A stretch of 64,000 nt of DNA from Branchiostoma belcheri (Eukaryota > Chordata > Leptocardii > Amphioxiformes > Branchiostomatidae): the NCBI RefSeq assembly GCF_001625305.1, contig NW_017804620.1:1097691-1161690 (forward strand), read 5' to 3'. Below, piece after piece: positions 1 through 9,891 of this stretch. The position numbers and the translations under genes were made by a program. Under the pieces are notes generated by a model. The model did not search any database and was not told the DNA's origin. It was given only the letters and a program-made list of their open reading frames with translations. Each line of letters begins with the position of its first letter. Positions within the stretch are counted from its first letter, which is position 1.

Positions 1-113
1 AGTCAAATCAAGTGGCCCGCGTACTTTTTCAGAAGAGAAATGTCTCATGAGTATTTGTACCAAGTTTGGTGCTTGTATCACAATTTAAAAGATTATTTCA
101 GTTATCTGTCCCA

Positions 114-662
114 CTATATCTGGAGAAGACTAAGTCCACATATTAAATGCCACCAGAACGTACTGTGACGGAAGGCATCGGAATGCACAAGGAGATGGAT
201 AATCTCATTGTCTGACGACAACAGACGGGATACGAATGAGTGGGTAACCTTACGGCGTTTAGCGTCAAACGTGTCTGTCCGGTTCTTAGCAAACAGATAA
301 CTTGTACTTGCATACCTGCCAGCACAGAACAACAACTTAAAAGCACTGTGGTATGCCACCCGTAGTTTGGATATTGCACCCACACTATACTTAGACCACA
401 ATTGTGCGCAGTACATTGGCGAACAGAACGCCGAGAACAGCAACCTTTTAACCTCTGCTGAGCTGTAGCGAAATCGTCTCATTAGCGAATTAGCTCGGGC
501 ATAAAAACCCCTGACATGTGCTTGGATGGCCGAATCGTCACGGAGATCCAGAGTGATTGAATATCCAAGGTAAGTGGCGGACGAAACATACTTAAGGTCA
601 GAACCGTACAGCGTCAGCGTCGGAGGTATAATGTTCATACGGCGACATGGAAAAAGGAACAC
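114..662 (-). mobile_element. non-LTR retrotransposon (LINE) reverse transcriptase, C-terminal fragment
   Basis: An open frame of about 180 codons reads as the part of a LINE reverse transcriptase downstream of the catalytic YADD motif. Recognisable stretches are LYGSDLKYVSSATYLGYSIT, FYARANSLMRRF, VKRLLFSAFCSPMYCAQLW and KLRVAYHSAFKLLF. This thumb and connection region is typical of CR1/jockey-group LINEs in marine invertebrates, by recollection of the family. The catalytic part lies outside or is lost, so it is a truncated copy. A second fragment of a related element lies on the opposite strand at 4925-5370. The family group is inferred from motifs only. Confidence 0.8.
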
Positions 663-671
663 CTAGACCGG

Positions 672-1148
672 CTCGACCTTGTGTTCAGCCGCTTGAGGCA
701 GTATGGGTTGAAGTTGAGGCCTGATAAGTGCCACCTGTTCCGAACGTCAGTCAAGTATCCGGGACACGTGGTGAGCGCCGACGGGGTGGCCACGGATAGT
801 GATAAGACCGCAGCCGTTCCCACTACCGCTAAGCAGGTCCGGCAGTTCCTAGGGTTTGCATCGTAATATAGACGGTTCGTTGAGTCCTTTGGCAAGAATG
901 CCGGGCCGCTCCACGAGTTAACGCGCAAGGACAGTCCTTTCCGGTGGACACCAGAGTGCCAAATTGCTTTTGACACCCTACGTGAGAAATTGATGTCGGC
1001 ACCTCTATTAGCTTACCCAGATTATACACAGCCCTTCATATTGTACACAGATGCCAGTAACGACGGCCTCGCCGGGGCAGTACTAGCTCAAAAGCAAGGG
1101 GGCATGGAGAGAGTGATAGCATACGCCAGTAGAAGTCTGAGAACGTAA
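672..1148 (+). mobile_element. Ty3/gypsy LTR-retrotransposon pol fragment (end of RT and start of RNase H)
   Basis: This is a fossil fragment. Plus-strand reading shows LRPDKCHLF, QVRQFLGFAS, FRWTPECQIAFDTLRE and PFILYTDASNDGLAGAVLAQ. These are the classical end of a gypsy reverse transcriptase and the beginning of its RNase H. The copy is broken and incomplete. No gag, protease or integrase part was recognised nearby. A purine tract followed by an LTR-like sequence at about 4031 could belong to the same or a related element. It is probably old, judging by its fragmentary state. Confidence 0.85.
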
Positions 1149-1985
1149 CTGGGAAAACTGGGACCCGGACTGGGTAACTGCGAAAACTGGGACCCGGACG
1201 CGAAAGAGCCGGAGAGGACGGTCCGGGAGGATTGCTACGACCCGGCGTGCCCGGTCACCAACCCCGACGGGACGTCCTGGGCGGAGCGTGCCCAACACGC
1301 CGGGGTGAGCACCTGGGTAGTCAACCCCCGACACATGAGGGAGGTGTACGCCCGCTACCTGATGGAGCGGGAGTACGCCTACTACAGGTACAAAAAGGGA
1401 GAAGTAGAGCGGAACGTCCGAGGCCTCCGCCGAGTGATCGGACTGTTGAAGAAGGAGGAGGCGGGGGCCCCGGAAACCAGGTGCCTCTACAACTATCTGT
1501 GGGAGTACGCTCCGGGACGTCCCGGATCCCCGGACCCTTACGAACTGACCTGGAAGCGTTTGTGTCGTCCTGGCGGCCACATCCCCGATTCAACATCGTG
1601 GACCGCATAAACAACCTGCGCGAGCGAGTCAGTACCTACGAGTTCCTGATGTGCCGGCTGCGGGCCATCGTCCGGCACAAGCTCAGACCAGCGGCGCTAG
1701 GAGCCCGACGGCACGACGTGCTGTGCCGCATCGCGTCGTACCAGTACCCCCCTTACGAACTGACCTGGGATGAGCCGCTGACGCGACGATGGGAACTCCG
1801 GTCGTACCCGGATCCCCGGTTCCCCGCTACGAGGAGTGGCCCCGGGGATTCAAGGACTAGAATACATGTTTATGTGTGGACATTAATATGTGGACTTATT
1901 CCAAAGTGCCAGTTCCCCCAAGATTGGCCGACAAGGTATGATGTACAATGTACCTTTCTGTATTTGGTATTTTGTTAAAATGTGA
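1149..1985 (+). other. GC-rich, largely open segment of unknown identity beside the gypsy fragment
   Basis: Base composition jumps to strongly GC-rich here, in contrast to the AT-rich DNA of most of the window. Much of the segment stays open on the plus strand and its codon use looks coding-like, with many Arg, Pro, Glu and Tyr residues. I recognise no domain. It may be another part of the neighbouring LTR element (gag- or accessory-like), a different element, or a captured host sequence. Composition and contiguity are seen in the sequence; everything about function is unknown. Confidence 0.35.
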
Positions 1986-2771
1986 AAATTGTTTAATGTC
2001 CCGAAACTGATGCGGGTAGCCGGGGTTTTAAGTGGGTGACCCCCAGGGAGTTGCGACCCTGCCCGTAGGCCAGCTACACGGCTTTAGAGCCCCGTCTGAG
2101 GATGGTACCGTCGCCATCATTAGTGCTAGGATAGTATGTGATTTATGTTAGGGGATCGAGTTGTATTGGATGTTGAAATGATATGGAAATGTAGACAAAA
2201 TCCTCTCTTTCCGTGTTTTGGAGGAACTTGATCCCAGCATCTTCTACTACTCTTGAGTCTGGTCCTTATCTCCCTGACATGCCGCGAGTAACTATAGAAA
2301 CCTGAGATAAGTGGTACAACTGTTAGGTTGCTACGGAAAAGATGTGTTTTGGATACCCTGTAGCGTGCTGGATTAAGATAGCACCGCAAGGAGATGCACG
2401 CTACGTACATTGATGAATGATTCATCTACATCTGATGTACTCAATGTTGTCGAAGTGATTACGAACGTAAAATGATGCTGCCTTTCTTGACGGTAGTGTG
2501 TGCTCCTTTGACGATGACGTGGTTTGTTGTCATTTGCATCCTTGACCTCTAAACTCATGTGAGTAGAGGCTGGTTGCTTCCACCGGCGTAGAGGTTCTGG
2601 CCGCCTTTTCTGGGTTGTTAGGCGGAACCGCGTTCTTTTCTGGCACCCCAGGCGTGTCTTAGGCCTACCTCTACCCTTTTCGGCACCTAGCCTTGTTAGG
2701 AGTGAATAAGCAAGTAGGGTTTCCAATCAGTGTTTCGAACAGGTGCGGCGTTCCGGGTTGAGATGATGTAA

Positions 2772-3332
2772 GGCCGTGTCTATACGGAATCATCCAAACC
2801 GCGATTCGGGTAACTCACATTCCTCACATCTGGTCCACGTGCCACACACACCTGTGAAACCGTGTCCGAACATAATGCGCTTGAGCTACATTTATTGCTG
2901 TTTGATGATAACACACAAGGCGGCGTGTTATTAATGTCAGAGGTCAACGACCTGCTTGCTGATGCCCCCCTCCCAGCGTATCTCGGCCGAATGCCAACGT
3001 GGTCCCGCCAGAGGCGGCGAAGCTCGCCCTAGAACGGACACATTATTTGACCATTACCGCTCTTTAAGTTGCTGCCACGTAAAAGTTGGTATTGCATATA
3101 AAAAAAGAAATATCACCCCGTAATCCATGACCAGGCGAAGTTACATTGAAATCACATTGCGTTCAGACGCAAATCGCGATGCGGGGAAACCGATTCGAAA
3201 CCACCTCTAGAAGTGGCTTGGGATCGAGGCGCTTTCAATGTGACTTCGGAGCGTTCAGATGGAGCCACTTGAAACCGGCTTTGGGGTAAACCACGTGTAA
3301 ACCGCCTTGGGTGATTCCGTTTAGACACGGCC
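2772..3332. mobile_element. PIF/Harbinger-type MITE, TIR GGCCGTGTCTA, TSD TAA
   Basis: The left end (GGCCGTGTCTATACGGAATC) and the inverted right end (GGCCGTGTCTAAACGGAATC) match at almost every position. Both are flanked by TAA, at 2769-2771 and 3333-3335. A 3-bp TWA duplication with GGCC termini is characteristic of PIF/Harbinger elements. At 561 bp it has no transposase frame, so it is non-autonomous. Confidence 0.85.
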
Positions 3333-4030
3333 TAACTGTAGGATCTGATTTTCTGCGATGCTCGGGCTAGCCGAGATCAGGCACGGTTCGTTTTTTTGAT
3401 GGCTGAATCAATCCTAGTCCTTCCAATGTATGATTTGACTGTGATTTCCGAAGTCCCTACGTGTTGAAAGAATGTGACAGGCGTGTCGTGCCTGTACTTG
3501 GCATGTCCAGTATCTCCAACCGTGATATATTTCCGTTAGGGTTTCCTATGTCTGTGTCGAGCACCTGGAGACAGTGGTATGTCTGTCTCCTCGATGGTGG
3601 CTCTACCAGGGATGTGTCTGTATACCGTGCCTCCATCAGCGGTGTCTCTTCACAGATAATGTAGTATTGATGAGTCTATTGTATGTTAAAATGATCTGTG
3701 ATACACTGATGTGACACGATGTTGATAGGTGACCGCAGATATGATGTTGATAGGAGATAGCGTGTGTTTCTCTGTGTTGAAACTGAACTGATGTGTGTAG
3801 GTTTACTGAACTGTTAGCCCGATCCGGAATGAGCCATGTTTTCAGTGTATTTTCGTAGAGACTAATATGATGATTTGTATACCCTAGTATTTTTTTAGAT
3901 TTTTGGAACATGATTGATATTGCACGAGCACACGTTTGTACTTTTGTATTCACTTATATACTAACACGAGTTGTAAGGCGACATGGTGGATGTAACCCGA
4001 TAGCAGCGTCGAGGACGTCGCTTGTGTACA

Positions 4031-4912
4031 GCAAGGGGGGTGTAAGGAGCCCGCCCTATCAGTATAATTAGCGTCGACAGTCGATCACAAGTAATGAAGA
4101 GTGACATATCTTTATTGAACACAGCACGACCAACAACCGGCGTACCTCGTTCTTGGGCCGGCCGTATAGTGTTACGTTATATCAAAATAGCTGATAAGTT
4201 CCAGAGATCCGGCCAGTTATGAATGAAGTCTGTTATAGGGTTCAAACCCTGCCGGTTATTAGTCCTAATCTGTCACACCCCGAGAGTGTTAAGTGTTATT
4301 AGCTGGTGTAAGGCACTTGTTGTAAGGCGCTGAGCCTAACTGACGAGACGGGGGAGTCCCGCGTCCCGACCAGGACAAACTCTACTCCGCATACAGCCGT
4401 TAGCAGGCTTGTTCTTTCTCCAAATTTGATCCGTTATTGATACTAAGAGTGGGAACAACGTTTTACAGGGGTTTCCCCGCTTGTAACTTTGATTGTGTAA
4501 AGGACATGAACTCGACAAAGGTTAATCCAAAGGTTAGGTCGTGATCCCCGGAAAACAAGGATTTAATGAACTAGAACTTATGTTTCCCTCCCAAATGCCT
4601 GTTCAATTGATAAGAGACTTTTGATCTTGATAAATGATTTCTGTCAAATTACTAGAGTTTTGGCCAATCGGCTATGACAATTTTTGATGAGAATAACCAA
4701 ATTTGGAAGAGGGAGGAACCCCGATTTTGAGGAAATAAAAGAAGGAAAACATTAGCAATCAGGGAGAAAGTAACTCCGTCGGACTCCACGAACTCGGGAA
4801 CCCTGAGTCACCGAAGTCAGCCTGGGCCACCGAACGTAGAGCTTTTCCGGTCCAGAGCCAACCAGGGGTTTCTCCGAAGTCCGCGGAGAAGGAATGGGGG
4901 ACTACCGTCACA
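4031..4912 (+). mobile_element. putative polypurine tract and 3' LTR of an LTR retrotransposon
   Basis: A purine run (GCAAGGGGGG, 4031-4040) is followed directly by TGTAAGGAGC. This is the arrangement of a polypurine tract and the TG start of a 3' LTR. The right end is uncertain; a CA near 4912 would give an LTR of about 870 bp, just before the LINE fragment at 4925. No second LTR was seen, so the element is incomplete. It may belong with the gypsy pol fragment at 672-1148, but that link is inference. Confidence 0.4.
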
Positions 4913-4924
4913 ACTATCGTTACT

Positions 4925-5370
4925 CAGCGCCATCTCGCGGGTGATTATCACCAACCACCTGTTTTATGCCGACGACTTATGTCTGATTTGCCCTAGCATT
5001 AAATCTCTACAGAGATTGGTTGGGATTTGTGAAGTGGTTGGCCATGGTAATGACACATTGTTTAATACTAATAAGACTTTCTGTATGTATTTCCCATGTA
5101 CTCGTTTGCCACTTCAGCTTCCATTGCCACCTGTAAGTCTATACGGTACCAACCTGAAATACGTAAACTCATTTGTCTATTTGGGTATACATCTAAATAC
5201 CACATTAAGTGACGATGATTGTGTACTTGCTCTGCTGAAGAGTCTTTATAGCCGTGCAAACAGTATCAACCGCAAATTTTTCTGTTGCTCTCCATCTGTT
5301 AAGAGACACCTGTTTATGACGTATTGCGCCCAGCTATATGGCGCCCAGTATCCCACAGCCTCCAATTAAG
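4925..5370 (+). mobile_element. LINE reverse transcriptase fragment with YADD motif
   Basis: The frame opens with HLFYADDLCLICPS, which contains the catalytic Y-A-D-D of reverse transcriptases. It continues through VSLYGTNLKYVNSFVYLGIHL, read here in two pieces: VSLYGTNLKYV and NSFVYLGIHL. YSRANSINRKF and VKRHLFMTYCAQLYGAQY follow. It is clearly related to the minus-strand fragment at 114-662 (shared LYG-x-x-LKYV, YLG, RANS and VKR-LF blocks) but diverged. Both ends are missing. It begins immediately after the LTR-like segment, so one element may have inserted next to or into the other. Confidence 0.85.
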
Positions 5371-5382
5371 CTGTCACCGCAG

Positions 5383-5745
5383 GCCCCACAGCGCCACACT
5401 GTGACTGGGAGGAGAACTGCAGCAGGTGCAACAACACCTCTGAGCAACAATTGGAGTCCTTGGTGAGTATCAGTGCATGCTGACTAGTTGATATTTTGTA
5501 CAACAAAAAATCTCTATCATCAGCTTGAAGTTAAGTTGACAAATTTGTATATCTTTTTGAACTGCACCTTTTTTTCCTGACAGGTGTCTTACATGCAGCC
5601 ATTTATGATTTGGAAATAAACTTTACACCTTTAGTTAACACTTCTCAATTTTCTGTCACCAACAGCTGATGGAGCCCAGGCCTCCCATGGCTGCGAAGCC
5701 CGACTCTGACCAGTCTGCCAGGGCACGAGCGTGGCACCAGAAGAG
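5383..5745 (+). other. possible pair of 80-bp exons of an unidentified gene or gene remnant
   Basis: Two GC-richer 80-bp blocks, 5383-5462 and 5666-5745, are bounded by plausible splice signals. These are CCGCAG before and GTGAGT after the first, and ACCAACAG before and a weak GTTTCT after the second. Both are open in more than one frame; one reading of the first gives CDWEENCSRC. I do not recognise a family. They could be exons of a gene lying mainly outside the window, remnants of a decayed gene, or chance. No further exon was found downstream. Confidence 0.22.
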
Positions 5746-7460
5746 GTTTCTGACCATTTAACTTGAGCAGAATTTAAGACAAACTACATGCAATTAATAG
5801 GTACATGTGCCTTTGTTGATACAGTTATGTACGGGGGGATGAAATACCACCATCCTGCACATGAGGGACATGTCAGGGCCAAGTCTGACTAGAGGAATGT
5901 CCACAGCACACATAGAAATAAGCCTGAAACTTTCATCTTATAACAGGCCTCTTACACCAGTGCAGTGGGCACTCTGATAGTCATGTAGTAGTAAGAACAG
6001 GGGTGTGTTTGACTGTTGTTGCATCCAGCAAAGTAATATACTATATATTAGTTACAACATATTATAAAGCAGCCAACTAATTAAAACTTAATATCTAGCA
6101 ATGGTGGTAAAAGGGATGGGTGAAAAGACATCCGGGACCCATGAACTGCTAACTCATACATAATCCATGGATGTGTCAAAGGTCTAGGACAGAAACAAAG
6201 TAAACCAGTTTTGAGACAATTATTGGTAATAAAAATTATCAGGGATCAATTTTTCTCATAATTCAATACTCTGCAAAAGCATTCAAACACACCCTAGGTA
6301 AGTACCTGGACTTAAAGAACACAAGCTGAGCAATTATAAGCATTATTAACCTGCTGATCCAAAGGGAGGCCACCAGGAGTGTGGCCCACACACAGTAAAT
6401 AACCTTTACCTCTCCGGTAGGGGCTGTAGGTCCTGAAAGAGGGGGTTTCCCTTTGGGGTGTGTGTGGCTAAGAAGTAAGTGATCTACTGGATGTGTAATG
6501 GTAGATCAGCCACACCCAAGACTGTAACAACATGGGTGGATCACCTTTTAAGACTACTTTAATTTACTCATAATGTGAGTTGCTGAGCCCTGCTGGTCAG
6601 GACTTAGTACATGTGCACGTTAGGCTGCACTAAAGTTGAGAAATAACTAGAGCCCGGCCGGGTTATATGTCTGAGCTCTTTTAACCTAAAAGAAGAGTGA
6701 TAGAAAACTCTCAGATTACAACCCCTTGAGTTAGCCTAAGTTAGGGGAATTTTTTAAAGAAACTGGTGAAAAAATGTACTGGTGAAATATCCTTTGTGGA
6801 CAGTTTCTCAGTTGTATGTCACCTAACTGAGACTGAAAGAGCAAGCAACTTTTAACAATTATTGTACTTAAAAGTACAATAATTGTTAAATGATGCGCCT
6901 ACATGTAATTCCCAACATACATGTACTAGAACGATAAAAACACCTCAAAACTGCTAAATAGAACGATTGAAGACACCAGGAGTGGAGCAGTTTGAGGTAC
7001 ACTCTACTGTGTGACCCTGAGCACCAAAATTTGCGCTAGATCGTATGGTAGAGTGCTGGAATGCTTCCATACACGACTTGGTACAGACTTTTAATAAGTA
7101 AAACAAAGTGGCTGTATATATGCAAGCCATTGAAGAGCTATAGAGAACTTAACTCTCAGCTAATGGAAAGTCCAGGACCTTGTACAGACCACTGTTCAGT
7201 GCTGCTCTCTACAGCTCTCTGGTGTGTCCTGATCACGTTGGACCACACTAAAGAGCCGGCATGCTATGGGTTTCCATAGCACTGCCCTGTCTGGCCAATC
7301 TGATAACACCACAGGATTGCTACTGTAACGCCGTAGACAGTACAGCCAGCGACGTGCACACATACACGTGTTGGTTTCCTTGTTCCAGTATATATAGTGG
7401 CCCACAGGTACTGGACAGGAAGCCAGCCTTGTTACACTCACCCTGCACACACATTTATAT
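5746..7460. other. non-coding stretch without recognised genes
   Basis: No supported coding region, RNA gene or transposon boundary was recognised here, apart from the long palindrome at 6851-6890. Confidence 0.5.
6851..6890. repeat. near-perfect 40-bp palindrome with 19-bp arms
   Basis: The left arm (TTTAACAATTATTGTACTT) and its exact reverse complement are separated by two bases. The sequence could extrude as a cruciform or form a hairpin in RNA. No surrounding transposon ends were seen. Confidence 0.95.
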
Positions 7461-7726
7461 GCATGTTTGGTCCCTCTTCCTGCCAGAGTTTAGCCCAAGT
7501 TCTAGACAGGAGACCAAACATGCCGTGTAAATGTGTGTGTAAAGGTGTGCATGCATGTGTGTGTTGCATGTTTGGTCCCTCTTCCTGCCGGAATTTAGCC
7601 CAAGTTCTAGACAGGAGACCAAACAAGCGTGTAAATGTGTGTGTAAAGGTGTGTATGCATGTGTGTGTTGCATGTTTGGTCCCTCTTCCTGCTGGAATTT
7701 AGCCCAAGTTCTGGACAGGAGTCTGG
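7461..7726. repeat. minisatellite, about 105-bp unit, 2.5 copies
   Basis: Units begin with GCATGTTTGGTCCCTCTTCC at 7461, 7566 and 7670, giving spacings of 105 and 104 bp. Each full unit carries an internal short inverted repeat (TTTGGTC and GACCAAA about 50 bp apart) and a TG-rich stretch. Open frames over it on both strands are by-products of the repeat. Confidence 0.9.
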
Positions 7727-8261
7727 TTATAGAGTTTGCGAATATACTACTGGGGATGGTACCCAGGCTAGATGAGGTCCCGATCGAATCCCTGAAAACA
7801 CAACACCGTGTGGCATGATGCGCGCGGTCATTCACCCGGGGTTGTCCAACTCCAATTTCGAACGTGAAGTTTGGAAGCTTCTTAAAGCTCTAGTTATGGA
7901 AATATCAATGTTTTTAGGGTTTGGAACAGAAGAGGAAACTGAGCAAAAACATGTTTTGCCTTTAAAATTGACGTATATAATTTGTCTCTGGGTTATTAAT
8001 TAGTCTCCCCAAATCCCAAGAAATTTGGAGAAAATTAAAGGTACATATTAAAAGGGCATTCTGCAACATTTTTGCACCACTTTTCAGAATTTTTGTTCAA
8101 TTATCTAAACTAACATTTCTGGCTGGCAGTATGACAGCTCACATCTTTTATGGCACCACCACAAATTACCAGACCACAAACTACCACACTCAAAGGGTGT
8201 CCTGTTTTGGAGTAGGGTTGATTCAACCTTGAATTGACCAGAAAATTGACATGTCTTATAC

Positions 8262-8660
8262 ATAATGCATTTTATTTTTTATTTTATTTTATTCAATCTT
8301 CAAAGACACCTGGGTAGCTCCTTCAGCCAAAGCTGATTTCCAAGGAGGCCCAGGGGGTACAATAAGTAAAAGAATAATAAATCATACAAAGTACATAACA
8401 AAAGATGTAAATGAAATCAATATAACTGGAAGTTATACATAAATAATACGAAGTTCATCATAAACTGAGGGAATTTACAAAAAAAAAACATAACTTCAAA
8501 TCATAATCATAATCAACGTAAATCGATTTCCGTTCAAAATGATTGGAGGTCAGAGGTCGTCTTTAAAGCTGCCTTGAAGTGTTTTAAAGTTAGAATCTGC
8601 CTTACTTCAGCTGGTAGTCTATTGAAGTACTTTGCAAGCTTCATAGTCATCACAAGTGAA
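8262..8660 (-). mobile_element. 3' end of a CR1/L2-type LINE with (ATAAA)n tail
   Basis: On the minus strand the segment 8640-8530 reads KYFNRLPAEVRQILTLKHF and then KAALKTTSDL before a stop. This matches the usual last residues of a CR1/L2-type reverse transcriptase ORF. A short 3' UTR follows, ending in ATAAA-type repeats (8262-8295). It is a 5'-truncated insertion. A second, independent LINE 3' end lies at 46735-47341. Confidence 0.75.
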
Positions 8661-9229
8661 TTTATCTGTATTGTCATCATCACAACCGATGGACTACCAG
8701 ACTACTGTATTATGTTACACGATACAATCTTGCTGATGTGGCTTAACTGCTAAACACTATGTACATGTTGCAGTGTTCTGTACAATAATTGTAGAAACTT
8801 TTATACACCAACCTACCAACTGTACTACTACTGAATAACCTTTCTACAAATGTCTGAATAAATGTACTTCTGTGGTGACACATATTTTGGCTCAGGTGTA
8901 CTTTGTTATCAGTTGTGTTGAATGTCCCTAGTACCAATGGCTTACCAGGACTGGTGTCTACATCCCTAAATGACACACCTAGTACCTACATGACCCAGTG
9001 CTGAAAGCCACACAATCAAGACCTGTCCCCGGTGCTAAATGACACACTAACACGACTGGTGTCCCTATCCTTGGTACTGAATGACATACCAACAAGACTG
9101 TTGTTCCTGTCCCTGGTTGAGAATATGATAAACATATAATTCATGAAAATGAGGATCCTATTTGTTAAGTCAGGGGGGGGAATAATCTATAATTTGTCAA
9201 AGATTAACATCATTTGGCGAAGGTATGAG

Positions 9230-9640
9230 ATCGGGGAACTCTAGTTTCAGTTGCGTTTGTCTGTCTGTTGGTCAACAAGATAACTCAAGAACGGTTAAAT
9301 GTATTGGTTTCATAGTTGGTGCATTGGTTGGTGCATCACAAAAACTAGAAATGATTAGATTTTGGGCCCCCTAGTGGCTTCCCTTGGTACTGCAGTGCAA
9401 CTTCCAGTTTTGATATCTTGCGATCTGAACATGCTAGGGACATGAATTTTGGATGGTAGGTACATTTGTAGCTCTTGTCATCAGGAATAAGTCACATGAC
9501 TTTCCGCCCCCTAGCAGCTTGTTGTGGGACTGCAGGATGGTTTGCTTATAAATCTTCAAGAGAGGTTAACTAAAAAAACTGGTTGACGGATTTTCGTAAT
9601 TTTTGGTATGTAGGTAACTGAAGTGATGCCTGGCATAACT
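9230..9640. repeat. dispersed repeat with GGGGCC / CTGCAGT motifs, unclassified
   Basis: A tract with TGTCTGTCTGTTGGTCAAC followed by CAAGATAACTCAAGAACGG, and two blocks of the pattern GCCCCCTAG...CTGCAG. Shorter related blocks with GGAAGTTCC...CTGCAGTAT...GGGGGCC occur at 34573-34612 and 39842-39887. It looks like an old dispersed element of unknown class just downstream of MTERF3. Confidence 0.4.
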
Positions 9641-9696
9641 AAATAACAATTATGCAAATCAGGATCTGCTACACAACATGCCATTGACCATGACAT

Positions 9697-9891
9697 TCAC
9701 AAGGTTTTAAGGAAGTTTTGGTATTCCTCCATAGTCACTTTTGCCAGCTGTGTGCAAAAGACGGCGTCTGGTAACTTGAAGAAATTTTCCAGACAGATGT
9801 ATCCAGGCTGGGCGGGGTCGTACTGGGCACGGCCCAGCTTCTGCAGGAACTGGTGACGCGCGGATAAATGCTGCTTACGGCTGTTGAACAC
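9697..9891 (-). CDS. MTERF3: MTERF3 terminal coding exon 5
   Basis: 195 bp from acceptor GTTTTTAG to a TGA stop at 9699-9697. It encodes VFNSRKQHLSARHQFLQKLG, RAQYDPAQPGYICLENFFKL and the conserved C-terminus ending in FLKTL. No clear AATAAA polyadenylation signal was seen close downstream. Confidence 0.93.
   Translation of the reverse strand: MFNSRKQHLSARHQFLQKLGRAQYDPAQPGYICLENFFKLPDAVFCTQLAKVTMEEYQNFLKTL

Noticed and set aside
1083-1614. Minus-strand open frames in the GC-rich segment
   Set aside because: Likely shadows of the plus-strand coding-like composition; GC-rich DNA rarely shows stops.
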